A stretch of DNA of 64,000 nucleotides, taken from the NCBI GenBank assembly GCA_965248995.1, contig CBDFKY010000005.1, forward strand, positions 209,311-273,310. The letters are read 5' to 3'. The translations under genes and the position numbers were made by a program. Positions 17,381 to 25,277 of the stretch are shown in pieces. Each line of letters opens with the position of its first letter. Within the stretch, counting starts at the first letter, position 1. Origin of the DNA: CBDFKY01 sp965248995 (GTDB lineage: Bacteria; Pseudomonadota; Alphaproteobacteria; Rickettsiales; UBA998). Under the pieces are notes generated by a model, which did not search any database, was not told where the DNA came from, and saw only the letters and a list, made by a program, of their open reading frames with translations.

Positions 17381-18217
17381 TTATGCCGGATCGAAACCAA
17401 AGGTTTTTAAGATATGCCATGCCTCTTCAGAAGCAAGGTAGGTCAGGAACCGGCGTGAGCTGTCCATCTCATCACCGACGATTACCACACCCTGATAGAG
17501 TATGGGCGGATGGTCTTTCGGTTTGAACACGCTCATTTCCTTGATGTCCGGAAACAGCAGCGCGTCGCTGCGAAAGGTGATACCCATCGAATGATAACGG
17601 CTGATCGTGTCCGTTATCTGGTAACTGGTATGCAGGCGGAGGACGTAAGGTGCCAGTATGTCCGACAAATGGTGAGTATGCAACGCGGCTTCGGCATAAT
17701 TTCCTTCGGCGGTATCCCCGGCGTCACCGATAATGAACGTAAATCCATCTGGATGATCGGTGAATGCGCCGATAGCGTGCGCCGCCTGGATATCCACGCT
17801 CTGCAGCTCGAATTCCGAACCTGCCAGCACCAGACGGTTGCGGGCGATGTTTTTCCGGGAATAAATATCGATCAGCCCTTTCTGCTGGAGATCGTCCACC
17901 CATTCCGGACGGGCCGCCAACAGTATCCCGGCCTCAGCACCCTTTTCAATCTGGGCGATCTGCTCTTTCGTCGAGTTGAAACTGGTGGAGACAGACAGAT
18001 GGTGGTCCAGCGCATATCGCCTGGCGATCAGGGTGATCGGCACCCTCAGACTGGGGTCCGCCATAATGGTCAGCGTCTGCATGGGTGCGCCTTCCGCCGT
18101 CGATTGTGTAAAGGCATAGAAGATCAGGCACGTGCAGGCAAAAGCAACTTGTACCATTCGCCTGTAAAAAGACGTTGTTGCCGGAATACGGAGCAAGATT
18201 TTTTCCCCTTTTTCCAT
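17381..18217 (-). CDS. ModA-like periplasmic substrate-binding protein
   Basis: The 278-residue product has an N-terminal membrane or signal segment (about residues 22-41) and a type 2 periplasmic-binding fold resembling ModA: IMADPSLRVPITLIARRYA, then FNSTKEQIAQIEKGAEAGILLAARP, where the family has SGxLxxQIxxGAPADVFISA. The canonical serine that binds molybdate is Ser/Thr here (NSTK). ModA delivers molybdate to ModBC, but no permease or ATPase gene is nearby. It is the last gene of the aroK-aroB-corC run, one base after the small gene before it. An oxyanion-binding or sensing role is inference. The N-terminus is longer than a normal signal peptide, so Met21 or a later start is possible. Confidence 0.7.
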   Translation of the reverse strand: MEKGEKILLRIPATTSFYRRMVQVAFACTCLIFYAFTQSTAEGAPMQTLTIMADPSLRVPITLIARRYALDHHLSVSTSFNSTKEQIAQIEKGAEAGILLAARPEWVDDLQQKGLIDIYSRKNIARNRLVLAGSEFELQSVDIQAAHAIGAFTDHPDGFTFIIGDAGDTAEGNYAEAALHTHHLSDILAPYVLRLHTSYQITDTISRYHSMGITFRSDALLFPDIKEMSVFKPKDHPPILYQGVVIVGDEMDSSRRFLTYLASEEAWHILKTFGFDPA

Positions 18218-18218
18218 C

Positions 18219-18413
18219 TTAGCGATTCTGCTGCAGTTTTCGCAGTTTCTTCACCGCCTGCGATGCCAGATATTCTTTCGGATAGCGTGCATCTCCCATG
18301 ATGCTGACCTCTTCGTACGTCACGGGATCCACGGCGGATACTTTCACGTAACGTCCCTGAACGCGGTATTCGATGATAACGTCCGCAGGATCGAACGGGA
18401 GTGAGCCGCGCAT
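18219..18413 (-). CDS. Small conserved alphaproteobacterial-type protein (DUF6898-like)
   Basis: This 64-residue protein contains VIIEYRVQGRYVKVSAVDP and a short VxIMGD turn, then a helical tail (LASQAVKKLRKL). From memory it resembles the small DUF6898 family of alphaproteobacteria, which has no known function. It starts two bases after the stop of the CorC/HlyC gene and ends one base before the ModA-like gene, so translation is tightly coupled. A GTG at 18419 would add two residues and overlap the upstream gene. The family name is tentative; the coding status is well supported by packing. Confidence 0.75.
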   Translation of the reverse strand: MRGSLPFDPADVIIEYRVQGRYVKVSAVDPVTYEEVSIMGDARYPKEYLASQAVKKLRKLQQNR

Positions 18414-18415
18414 GG

Positions 18416-19705
18416 TCACCCTTCGCTTTCCTGTTCGCTCAAACGCTCGATCACCAGTTGCAGGATCTGGTTGGCGCGTTTGTCTTCCACCGTGAAACGG
18501 TAGCCATGAAACACGAAGCTGGCCCCTTTTTCCGGAATATGACGCGTTTCATGCATCAGCAACCCGCCGACCGTGGCCGCTTCCTCGTCGGGCAGTCCCC
18601 AGTCCAGCAGGCGGTTGATGTCGCGTATCGTCATGGTGCCTTTGACACGGTAGGCATGGTCACCGATTTTTTTCACGCCCGACGCCACCGCGATATCATG
18701 TTCATCGACGATATCGCCGACGATTTCCTCCAGAATGTCTTCCAGCGTGATGATTCCCTCACAGGCCCCGTATTCATTCACCACGATGGCGAAATGGCGG
18801 TTGTTCTGGCGAAATGCCAGCAGCTGCTCATTGAGCAGCGTGGATTCGGGGACGAACCAGGGCGGAGAGAGCAATGCCAGAATTTCGGCATGCTCCACCT
18901 TTTTATCATTGCGGGCGATCAGGCGCATGACGTCCCTTATATGCAGTATCCCGATAATGTTGTCCTGCTGTTCCCGCCAGAGCGGCAGGCGGCTGCGCGA
19001 GGAACGCACCACCTGCTGGATGATTTCATGAACCGATCCGTCCGCGTCGATGATTTCCATCTGCTTACGGTGGGTCATCACGTCACTGACGCTCACTTCG
19101 CTCAGATCCAAGATTGACCCGAGCATGTCGCGCGAATGCTTCAGCACCTCCCCTTCCTGATGGTGCAGCTCGATGGTGCCGCGAATCGCTTCCGAGGCGG
19201 ACACCAGCGAATCATTTCCGGAAATATCGACGCCGAGCAACCGGAACATGATCTTGATGAACCAGTGAATGCTTTGCGTAATGGGGGAAAGCAACCGCAC
19301 CAGCGGTGCGAGCACGGGAGCGGCGAACAGTGCCATGCGTTCGGCATTCTGGATAGCGAAGGTTTTGGGGAGGATTTCACAGAATATCAGTACGAGTACG
19401 GTCAGGACGATGGTGGCGTAAATCAGCCCGTCCTGACCCAGCAGGTTGATGGACAGGGAAGTACCGACCGCCGTCGCCATGATATTGAGCAGGGTATAGC
19501 TGAGTAGTACGGTCCCCAGCAGGTCTTCCTTCTTGTCCTGCAGGGCGTTGACTTTATGGGCGCGCTTGTTTCCTTCCTTGAGCAGCTTGTAGATCCGGGC
19601 GCGGGAGACAGCGGTAAGGCCGGTTTCCGCCGCGGAGAAAAACGCGGAGAGGACGAGCAGAACGAAAATCGCGCAGGCATCGAACATCCAGGGGGCGGTC
19701 TCCAT
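18416..19705 (-). CDS. CNNM/CBS/CorC-HlyC domain membrane protein
   Basis: The 429-residue product has an N-terminal CNNM membrane domain (FSAAETGLTAVSRARI at about 20-35 and EILPKTFAIQNAERMAL), two CBS domains (SDVMTHRKQMEIID and FAIVVNEYGACEGIITLEDILEEIVGD, split by a linker), and a C-terminal CorC_HlyC domain (VKGTMTIRDINRLLDWGLP). Such proteins are linked to magnesium or cobalt efflux or homeostasis; the hemolysin name is historical. I chose the ATG at 19705 because the longer start at 19750 would overlap aroB by 40 bases. It follows aroB after four bases, an order seen in other alphaproteobacteria. The transported ion is not determined by sequence. Confidence 0.92.
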   Translation of the reverse strand: METAPWMFDACAIFVLLVLSAFFSAAETGLTAVSRARIYKLLKEGNKRAHKVNALQDKKEDLLGTVLLSYTLLNIMATAVGTSLSINLLGQDGLIYATIVLTVLVLIFCEILPKTFAIQNAERMALFAAPVLAPLVRLLSPITQSIHWFIKIMFRLLGVDISGNDSLVSASEAIRGTIELHHQEGEVLKHSRDMLGSILDLSEVSVSDVMTHRKQMEIIDADGSVHEIIQQVVRSSRSRLPLWREQQDNIIGILHIRDVMRLIARNDKKVEHAEILALLSPPWFVPESTLLNEQLLAFRQNNRHFAIVVNEYGACEGIITLEDILEEIVGDIVDEHDIAVASGVKKIGDHAYRVKGTMTIRDINRLLDWGLPDEEAATVGGLLMHETRHIPEKGASFVFHGYRFTVEDKRANQILQLVIERLSEQESEG

Positions 19706-19709
19706 GATC

Positions 19710-20825
19710 TTAACGATACTCCCTGAAAATGGCTTCAATGCGCCCGGCATCCACCTGTTTATCCACTATCGCATCACCGATCGCACGTAAGGTAACGAAG
19801 GTCAGCGCACCGCTATCGGCTTTTTTATCCTGATAGCAATAGTCCGTCAGTTCGCCGGCATCCCATGTAACCTCTTCGCTCAGATCCTTCAAGCGGCAAG
19901 GCAGACCGACCCGGCGATAATGGGTGCGCAGGCGCTCCACGTCCCGCTCCTCGATCAGCGGCGCGGAAAGCGTCATCGCCATCAGGCATCCCAGCGCCAC
20001 GGCTTCGCCATGCAGCACGCTTCCGTCATAACCGGCCGCTTTCTCGATGGCGTGGCCGAACGTGTGGCCGAGGTTGAGCAGCGCCCGCCTTCCCTGTTCT
20101 TTTTCGTCTTCCTCGACGATGGTCGCCTTCATCGCACAACACTTAGCGATTACTTCTTTCCGTACCTGATGGTCACCGCTCAGCATCCGCTCCCCTTCCG
20201 CTAGCATACGCTCATAAAACGCGGTATCACCGAGCAAGCCGTATTTCAGCACTTCCCCGTAGCCCGCCAGCATTTCACGTTTGGGCAGCGTCTCAAGCGT
20301 CGTGATATCCATCACCACTGCCATCGGCGGGTAAAAACTACCGATCAGGTTTTTCCCCGCCTTGCAATTGATCGCCGTCTTGCCGCCGACCGAGCTGTCC
20401 ACCTGCGCCAGCAAGGTGGTCGGTATTTGTATGAACGGCAGACCGCGTAAGGTGACGGACGCCGCGAATCCCGTCAGATCTCCGATGACGCCGCCGCCGA
20501 GCGCGACAAGCGTGGTATGGCGGTCCGGCTGGAAAGACAGGATCTCCTCGCAGAGCGATTGAAAAACGGGGAAAGATTTGCTCGCTTCTCCTTCCGGCAC
20601 AGTAACGACGTGAACCTGTTTCCCCAGACGCGCGCAAGCCGACCGAGCGGGTTCCAAATACCGCGACGCCACCTGATCGTCCGTCACGATCACCAGTTTA
20701 TGACCCCTGCAATAGGGAGCGATGATCGCGTCCAGCCTTTGAATACCGGCTTCCTCGAACAGGATAGGATAGGAATGCGTCGCCGTGCGTATGGTAAGCG
20801 TCGGGGACGTGAGCGGATCATTCAT
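19710..20825 (-). CDS. aroB: 3-dehydroquinate synthase
   Basis: The 371-residue enzyme has the NAD-binding GGGVIGDLTGFAASV stretch, the KTAINCKAGKNLIGSFY substrate/phosphate segment and the zinc ligands in LLNLGHTFGHAIE and LHGEAVALG. It converts DAHP to 3-dehydroquinate in the shikimate pathway. The start at 20825 lies five bases after the aroK stop; an upstream start at 20852 would overlap aroK. aroK-aroB order is the usual proteobacterial pairing. Confidence 0.96.
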   Translation of the reverse strand: MNDPLTSPTLTIRTATHSYPILFEEAGIQRLDAIIAPYCRGHKLVIVTDDQVASRYLEPARSACARLGKQVHVVTVPEGEASKSFPVFQSLCEEILSFQPDRHTTLVALGGGVIGDLTGFAASVTLRGLPFIQIPTTLLAQVDSSVGGKTAINCKAGKNLIGSFYPPMAVVMDITTLETLPKREMLAGYGEVLKYGLLGDTAFYERMLAEGERMLSGDHQVRKEVIAKCCAMKATIVEEDEKEQGRRALLNLGHTFGHAIEKAAGYDGSVLHGEAVALGCLMAMTLSAPLIEERDVERLRTHYRRVGLPCRLKDLSEEVTWDAGELTDYCYQDKKADSGALTFVTLRAIGDAIVDKQVDAGRIEAIFREYR

Positions 20826-20829
20826 AGGC

Positions 20830-21381
20830 TCAATGCACCCATTCGCCGCCATGGTGCTGGAAGTGACGCACTTCCGGCGCCAGGGAACGCATGATCGAGG
20901 AGACGATCAGTTCATGGTTGCCGCTGTCACTGTCGATAGTGACGTCGGCCCGGGCATAAAACGGATAACGCTCTTCCATCATCTTGCTCAGGATGGCCTG
21001 CTTATCCCCCTGCTCCAGCAGAGGTCGCGTATTGCGTTTCGACACCCGTTCCACCAGCACGGAAAGTTCCGCCTTCAGCCAAACCGAACGGGCGTGCTTC
21101 GCGGTTAAGGTACGGATGTCTTCGTTCATCCAAGCGCCCCCGCCGGTCGCCAGCACCTTGGGAATATTATCGGTCAGCAGGCGTGTCAGCACCCGTTTTT
21201 CCAGGTCGCGAAAAATGGCTTCCCCGTGAATGTAGAACAAGTCGGAAATGCTGCATCCGGCCGCTTCGCTGATTTCATCGTCCGAATCCCGAAACTCGAT
21301 GCCGAGCGTTTTCGCAAGCCTTTTCCCGATGGTGGATTTGCCTGCGCCCATCAATCCCACTAATACGATGGTTTTTTCCAT
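20830..21381 (-). CDS. aroK: Shikimate kinase
   Basis: The 183-residue enzyme has the Walker A motif GLMGAGKST (residues 9-17), DSDDEI for magnesium and shikimate, the FRDLEKRVL shikimate-binding segment, and ATGGGAWMNED. RNTRPLL is the lid arginine region. It phosphorylates shikimate with ATP. It heads the aroK-aroB-corC run and is divergent from the small membrane-protein gene at 21480, with 98 bases between them. Confidence 0.96.
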   Translation of the reverse strand: MEKTIVLVGLMGAGKSTIGKRLAKTLGIEFRDSDDEISEAAGCSISDLFYIHGEAIFRDLEKRVLTRLLTDNIPKVLATGGGAWMNEDIRTLTAKHARSVWLKAELSVLVERVSKRNTRPLLEQGDKQAILSKMMEERYPFYARADVTIDSDSGNHELIVSSIMRSLAPEVRHFQHHGGEWVH

Positions 21382-21479
21382 TTCCTTGACTGCTGATTTG
21401 TTCTATGACGAATGTTGTAACGTAATTCGGCATGATTTCATACTAGAAATTCGTAAAAATCAGAGGAAAGGGAAGGGAA

Positions 21480-21629
21480 ATGGCTAAAAAAACTTCGCGT
21501 CGTTATGTAGTGGTGCTGGTGATAGGCGGTGTCCTGATCGCCGGACTCGGCGTGCTGGGTATGCTGGATTTGCGTCCTGTCGCGCATGAGGCGAACGTCA
21601 CCATTTCCACCGGCTCGCTGGCGGAATAA
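21480..21629 (+). CDS. Small single-pass membrane protein heading the ExbD/TonB operon
   Basis: This 49-residue frame is short but convincing. It has a strong purine-rich ribosome site (AGGAAAGGGAAGGG) directly before the ATG, a basic start (MAKKTSRRY), one membrane helix (about residues 9-29, VVVLVIGGVLIAGLGVLGML) and a short outer tail. It ends 15 bases before the first ExbD gene. The position and topology (inside-N, single pass) suggest a partner of the ExbD proteins, but no family is recognised. Confidence 0.7.
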   Translation: MAKKTSRRYVVVLVIGGVLIAGLGVLGMLDLRPVAHEANVTISTGSLAE

Positions 21630-21644
21630 GGGCTATACAATCGA

Positions 21645-22088
21645 ATGATGGAGATCACCCGCCGCCCCCGACGTTCACGAGGCATTCCGCTCACCTCGCT
21701 GATCGACGTCATGTTCCTGCTGATGAAGTTTTTCGTCCTCACCACGAGCTACATCAATATCGAGGCGCTGACGCTTTCCATGCTGGATACGGAAGCGAAA
21801 GGCGGCAAAACGGCCCTTCAGCGTCCTGCCGCCGAACCGCCGCAGGAACTGGTGCTGCTCGGCAGCGGCGCGGCGTTCCTGAATAACCAGCTGGTGTATT
21901 TCGGAGATCTGGAAGACAAACTGGAAGCGGCGCTGGTCACCCATGCAGGCAGTCCCGTCGTCATTCTCTGCGATGCCGGCGTCAAAGTGCAGATGATGGT
22001 CGACGCGCTGGATATGGTCAAGCGGGCGGGCGGCAAGGACGTGAAGCTGGCGCGATGGAAGAAGCGCGAAGCGGGAGCGGCCCTATGA
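21645..22088 (+). CDS. exbD: ExbD/TolR-family protein with the conserved Asp
   Basis: The 147-residue protein has a basic cytoplasmic N-terminus (RRPRRSRG), one membrane helix that carries the family's key aspartate (Asp21 in LIDVMFLLMKFFVLTT) and a periplasmic domain ending in LDMVKRAGGKDVKLA. ExbD and TolR work with a MotA/ExbB/TolQ partner to use the proton gradient. A lysine (MKFF) sits inside the helix where most family members have a hydrophobic residue, which is unusual. The stop overlaps the next ExbD gene by four bases. Whether it serves TonB or another output is inferred from the tonB-like gene downstream. Confidence 0.88.
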   Translation: MMEITRRPRRSRGIPLTSLIDVMFLLMKFFVLTTSYINIEALTLSMLDTEAKGGKTALQRPAAEPPQELVLLGSGAAFLNNQLVYFGDLEDKLEAALVTHAGSPVVILCDAGVKVQMMVDALDMVKRAGGKDVKLARWKKREAGAAL

Positions 22089-22507
22089 GCGATGAGGCGT
22101 ATATGCTCGATATCTACCGCAAGCGCAAGACCCCGCGCGAAGTCGGTCTGGTACCGATGATCAACGTCATGCTGCTGATGCTGATCTTTTTCATCGTCAC
22201 CGGCAAGGTCACGCCTGTAACGATTCTGCCGGTCAAGATCCCTTTCTCCGAACAGACGGGTGATACGTCGCTCGGCGAAGCGATGATCAGCCTCGGCATC
22301 CATGACGAGATCGTCGCCGACGACGAGGTCATGTTCACGCTGGAAGATTTACGGGTGTGGGTAGGCAAGCGCTTGAAGAAAAGCCCCAAACTTCGCTTCA
22401 CCATCAAGGCGGACGCCGGGATGGAAGCGGTCAAACTGATCGACATCATGCGGTTCGTCGAACAGGCGGGGGCATCCGACGTGGTGCTTGCCGCGCAAAA
22501 GCCGTGA
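22085..22507 (+). CDS. exbD: ExbD/TolR-family protein, Asp replaced by Asn
   Basis: The 140-residue protein has the same layout as its neighbour: cytoplasmic N-terminus (YRKRKTPREVG), one helix (VPMINVMLLMLIFFIVTG) and a periplasmic domain. At the position of the essential aspartate it has Asn27, so this copy cannot carry a proton there alone. Paired ExbD genes with one Asp and one Asn version occur in other bacteria, from memory, so it may form a mixed dimer with the upstream copy. It starts at an ATG overlapping the upstream stop (ATGA). Confidence 0.87.
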   Translation: MSDEAYMLDIYRKRKTPREVGLVPMINVMLLMLIFFIVTGKVTPVTILPVKIPFSEQTGDTSLGEAMISLGIHDEIVADDEVMFTLEDLRVWVGKRLKKSPKLRFTIKADAGMEAVKLIDIMRFVEQAGASDVVLAAQKP

Positions 22508-22516
22508 GCCGTTCCC

Positions 22517-22747
22517 ATGAATATACCTTTAGCTTCTGCCAGTTCACTAAAACCGGACATTTTCAATGGCTTTATAGCGTTCCTGCTGTTCGGCTTACCG
22601 GTGATTTTCGGACTGATATTGGGCCGGCGGGCAGCCCGGGAACGAAAGAGACACATGGCATTGATATGGCCGACCTGCGGTTTGCTGCCTCTGCTCTATC
22701 TATTTATCCTAATGACAGGAATTCAGATGCGATGGTGGGGCGAGTAA
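22517..22747 (+). CDS. Small two-helix membrane protein
   Basis: The 76-residue frame encodes two predicted membrane helices (about 16-36, NGFIAFLLFGLPVIFGLILG, and 48-68, LIWPTCGLLPLLYLFILM) separated by a very basic loop (RRAARERKRH). It starts ten bases after the exbD stop and ends four bases before the tonB-like start, so it is very likely translated as part of the operon. I recognise no family. Topology suggests both ends are outside or in the periplasm with the basic loop inside. Confidence 0.7.
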   Translation: MNIPLASASSLKPDIFNGFIAFLLFGLPVIFGLILGRRAARERKRHMALIWPTCGLLPLLYLFILMTGIQMRWWGE

Positions 22748-22751
22748 GATC

Positions 22752-23627
22752 ATGGTGATTGGTTACAGTTCCGCTTATCTTACTCACCTGGAACGTTTGA
22801 AACGCGATGAACGTGAGCGCGCCGCCGGAATTCCTCCCTTTATGGCGCTGCTGCTCACCGCCGTCGCGCTTCATCTGGGGGTACTGCTGCCTTGGATGAT
22901 CTTTAAATCCCACGCTCCCGTTGCCGAAACCCGTCAGGTGCATCTCACGTTCGGCAAAAAAACGGGGGAATACGGCGGCGGCCCCGCTCCTTCTTCGCCA
23001 CCTGCCGCACATCAGGGTACGTCGATGAATGATGCCGTAACCAGCATGGACCGTATGTTCAGCCCACCCCCTCCCGTCAAAACGGCGCCCCTGCCGCCTT
23101 CACCAGGCCAGGCGACTCCGAAACCTTCGCCGGTAGCCGAACCGGACGTCACGCCGCCCGCTCGCCCCGAATCTTCGTATTCTCAGCCGGGACGAGAGGC
23201 CGCACGTCACATGTCACGGCCAGAATTAAGGAATTCCGGCGGCAGCAGCGGCAATACGGGAGCACATCAGGGAGACGGTTCAGGCGGCGGCAGCGGAACC
23301 GGCGGTGAAGGGGGAACGGACAGCGCGGCGCGTGAGGTGATTTCAAAATATGAGCAGCTTCTGTCCGGCTGGATCGACCGCCACAAAATTTATCCTGCCG
23401 CCGCCCTTAAGGACGGCATGGAAGGAAAAGTGGTGTTACGCCTGCGTATCCGTCGTAACGGCGAAGTGATACGCGCCGCCATCGAGCGCTCCTCCGGTTA
23501 CGTCCTGCTGGATCAGGCGGTGCTGGAAACGGTCACCCGCTCCGCCGCCATGCCGGCGGTGCCGTCCGAATATCCCGGCGGCGCGCAGCTGGAATTTCTG
23601 ATCCCGATCCGTTTCTCCGTGAAATAA
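22752..23627 (+). CDS. tonB: TonB-family energy transducer
   Basis: This 291-residue protein has a cytoplasmic N-terminus of about 27 residues, one membrane helix (about 29-50, PFMALLLTAVALHLGVLLPWM), a long Pro/Gly/Ser-rich spacer (about 75-195, with PPPPVKTAPLPPSPG and a glycine-rich tract) and a C-terminal TonB domain (KYEQLLSGWIDRHKIYPAAA, then GKVVLRLRIRRNGEV). TonB proteins span the periplasm and energise outer-membrane receptors. No receptor and no ExbB gene are in the window. The spacer lacks the long EP/KP repeats of classical TonB. Confidence 0.85.
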   Translation: MVIGYSSAYLTHLERLKRDERERAAGIPPFMALLLTAVALHLGVLLPWMIFKSHAPVAETRQVHLTFGKKTGEYGGGPAPSSPPAAHQGTSMNDAVTSMDRMFSPPPPVKTAPLPPSPGQATPKPSPVAEPDVTPPARPESSYSQPGREAARHMSRPELRNSGGSSGNTGAHQGDGSGGGSGTGGEGGTDSAAREVISKYEQLLSGWIDRHKIYPAAALKDGMEGKVVLRLRIRRNGEVIRAAIERSSGYVLLDQAVLETVTRSAAMPAVPSEYPGGAQLEFLIPIRFSVK

Positions 23628-23635
23628 TCAGCGGC

Positions 23636-24568
23636 ATGAGCGGTCGGGAAACCATTCTGATCATCAAGCACGGGGCGCTCGGCGACATGGTGCTTGCTTC
23701 AGGAGTGATGAAGGCGATCCGCCGTCGCCATGCAGACGCGCATCTCGTCCTGCTGACCACGAAAGCCTACGCCCCGCTGATGCAGCCGTCCGGCTGGTTC
23801 GATGAAATATGGGTGGATACGCGCCCGGCATGGTCACACTGGCGCGCATGGCGGGCTTTATTGAAACGGCTGCGCTCACAACGCTTCACCTGGGTCTATG
23901 ATCTGCAGACTTCGATGCGTTCCGGCCTGTATTTTCATCTTCTGCCTTTCCCGAAACCCCGTTTCTCCGGAATCGCGAAAGGTGCGTCGCACCGGCACCG
24001 GTCAGACTATCGTACCCGGATGCATACGATCGACAGGCAGGCGGAACAGATGCGGATTGCCAGAATGGAAACGGTCTTTCCTCCGGATATCAGCTGGATG
24101 CATGGGGAAAATCTCGCGGCACTTCAACCTTCTTCCCCTTATTCCCTGCTGGTGCCCGGCGGCTCGGCCCACCGGCCGGAAAAACGCTATCCGAAGGAAC
24201 ATTACATCACGCTGGCGCAACTTCTGGCACAACAGGGAGTGATTCCCCTGCTGATAGGAAGCGGAGCGGAAGCGACCCTCCTTTCCGATATCGCCGCTCA
24301 GGTGCCGCAAGCCGTCGATCTCTCTAACCGGACCTCGTTCGGCGATATCGCGGATCTGGCCCGCGCAGCCACTTTCTCCGTCGGCAATGACACCGGCCCG
24401 ATGCATATCATCGCAGCGGCGGGCTGCAGGAGCGTCGTGCTGTTTTCCCACGCTTCCAATCCGGAACTCTGCGCCCCCAGAGGCGATCACGTCATGATAC
24501 TGCAAAGAGAAGATCTGCGGGAACTATTACCGGAAGAAATATTGGCATCGCTTGGAATGCGCCGCTGA
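23636..24568 (+). CDS. Family 9 glycosyltransferase (ADP-heptose:LPS heptosyltransferase-like)
   Basis: The 310-residue protein has the GT9 N-terminal block ILIIKHGALGDMVLASGVMKA and the C-terminal donor-binding block SVGNDTGPMHIIAAAG. LLVPGGSAHRPEKRYP corresponds to the nucleotide-contacting loop (usually PGAS). GT9 enzymes add heptose to the lipopolysaccharide core at the cytoplasmic face. The gene is 8 bases after tonB and abuts the O-methyltransferase gene (TGA directly followed by ATG). Acceptor and donor are not shown by sequence. Confidence 0.9.
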   Translation: MSGRETILIIKHGALGDMVLASGVMKAIRRRHADAHLVLLTTKAYAPLMQPSGWFDEIWVDTRPAWSHWRAWRALLKRLRSQRFTWVYDLQTSMRSGLYFHLLPFPKPRFSGIAKGASHRHRSDYRTRMHTIDRQAEQMRIARMETVFPPDISWMHGENLAALQPSSPYSLLVPGGSAHRPEKRYPKEHYITLAQLLAQQGVIPLLIGSGAEATLLSDIAAQVPQAVDLSNRTSFGDIADLARAATFSVGNDTGPMHIIAAAGCRSVVLFSHASNPELCAPRGDHVMILQREDLRELLPEEILASLGMRR

Positions 24569-25228
24569 ATGCGTTCCCTGATTTCCTCCAGCACGTATTC
24601 CTATATCGACCGTACCTTCGTGCATGAATCAGAATTGTTGCGGCAGGTACGGCTGCGGGGTGAGCGGATCAATCCCGGAATGCAGGTCAGCCCGCTGGAA
24701 GGACAGTGGCTGAAAATGCTGGTCAGGCTGATAGGTGCCGCACATATCCTGGAGATCGGTACGTTCGTAGGGTATTCGGCATTATGGATGGCGGAGGCGC
24801 TGCCGGAAGGCGGCATGATCACGACGATCGAGGGAAGCGCGCATCAGGCGTCGGTGGCGAGAGAACATTTCGACGCTTCTCCCTACCCCGAACGTTTCAC
24901 GGTAGCGCAGGGGATGGCACTCCCCATACTGAAAAATATGCAACAAACGGTTGACATGGTGTTCATCGATGCATCAAAATGCGACTATGCGGCGTTTCTT
25001 GAACTGACGTATCCTATGCTGCGCGAAGGGGGAATAATGGTTGCGGACAACAGCTTGTTATTCGGCCATATGGCCGGGGAACCCGCCAAGGCGGCTTCGA
25101 ACGGCGCCGTCGCCTCCATGCGGGCATTTAATGCGAAGATGAGCGATCCCGCTCTTTTTGAAAGCATTTTGCTGCCGTTCGAAGAAGGACTGACGATCGG
25201 TATCAAAAAAAGAGTTGCGTTGCCATAA
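24569..25228 (+). CDS. SAM-dependent O-methyltransferase (caffeoyl-CoA OMT type)
   Basis: The 219-residue protein has the family's opening (ERINPGMQVSPLEGQWLKML), motif I HILEIGTFVGYSALWMAEAL, an acidic end of strand 2 (TTIEGS), the metal-binding aspartate region VDMVFIDASK and ADNSLLFG. It transfers a methyl group from S-adenosylmethionine to a hydroxyl, usually with a divalent metal. In alphaproteobacteria this family is broad and the acceptor cannot be read. It starts immediately after the GT9 stop codon, so the two genes are coupled. Confidence 0.88.
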   Translation: MRSLISSSTYSYIDRTFVHESELLRQVRLRGERINPGMQVSPLEGQWLKMLVRLIGAAHILEIGTFVGYSALWMAEALPEGGMITTIEGSAHQASVAREHFDASPYPERFTVAQGMALPILKNMQQTVDMVFIDASKCDYAAFLELTYPMLREGGIMVADNSLLFGHMAGEPAKAASNGAVASMRAFNAKMSDPALFESILLPFEEGLTIGIKKRVALP

Positions 25229-25277
25229 ACTTGTCATAATTCAGCCGTACCATGAAAGGGTTCAAAAGGGAATTGAT

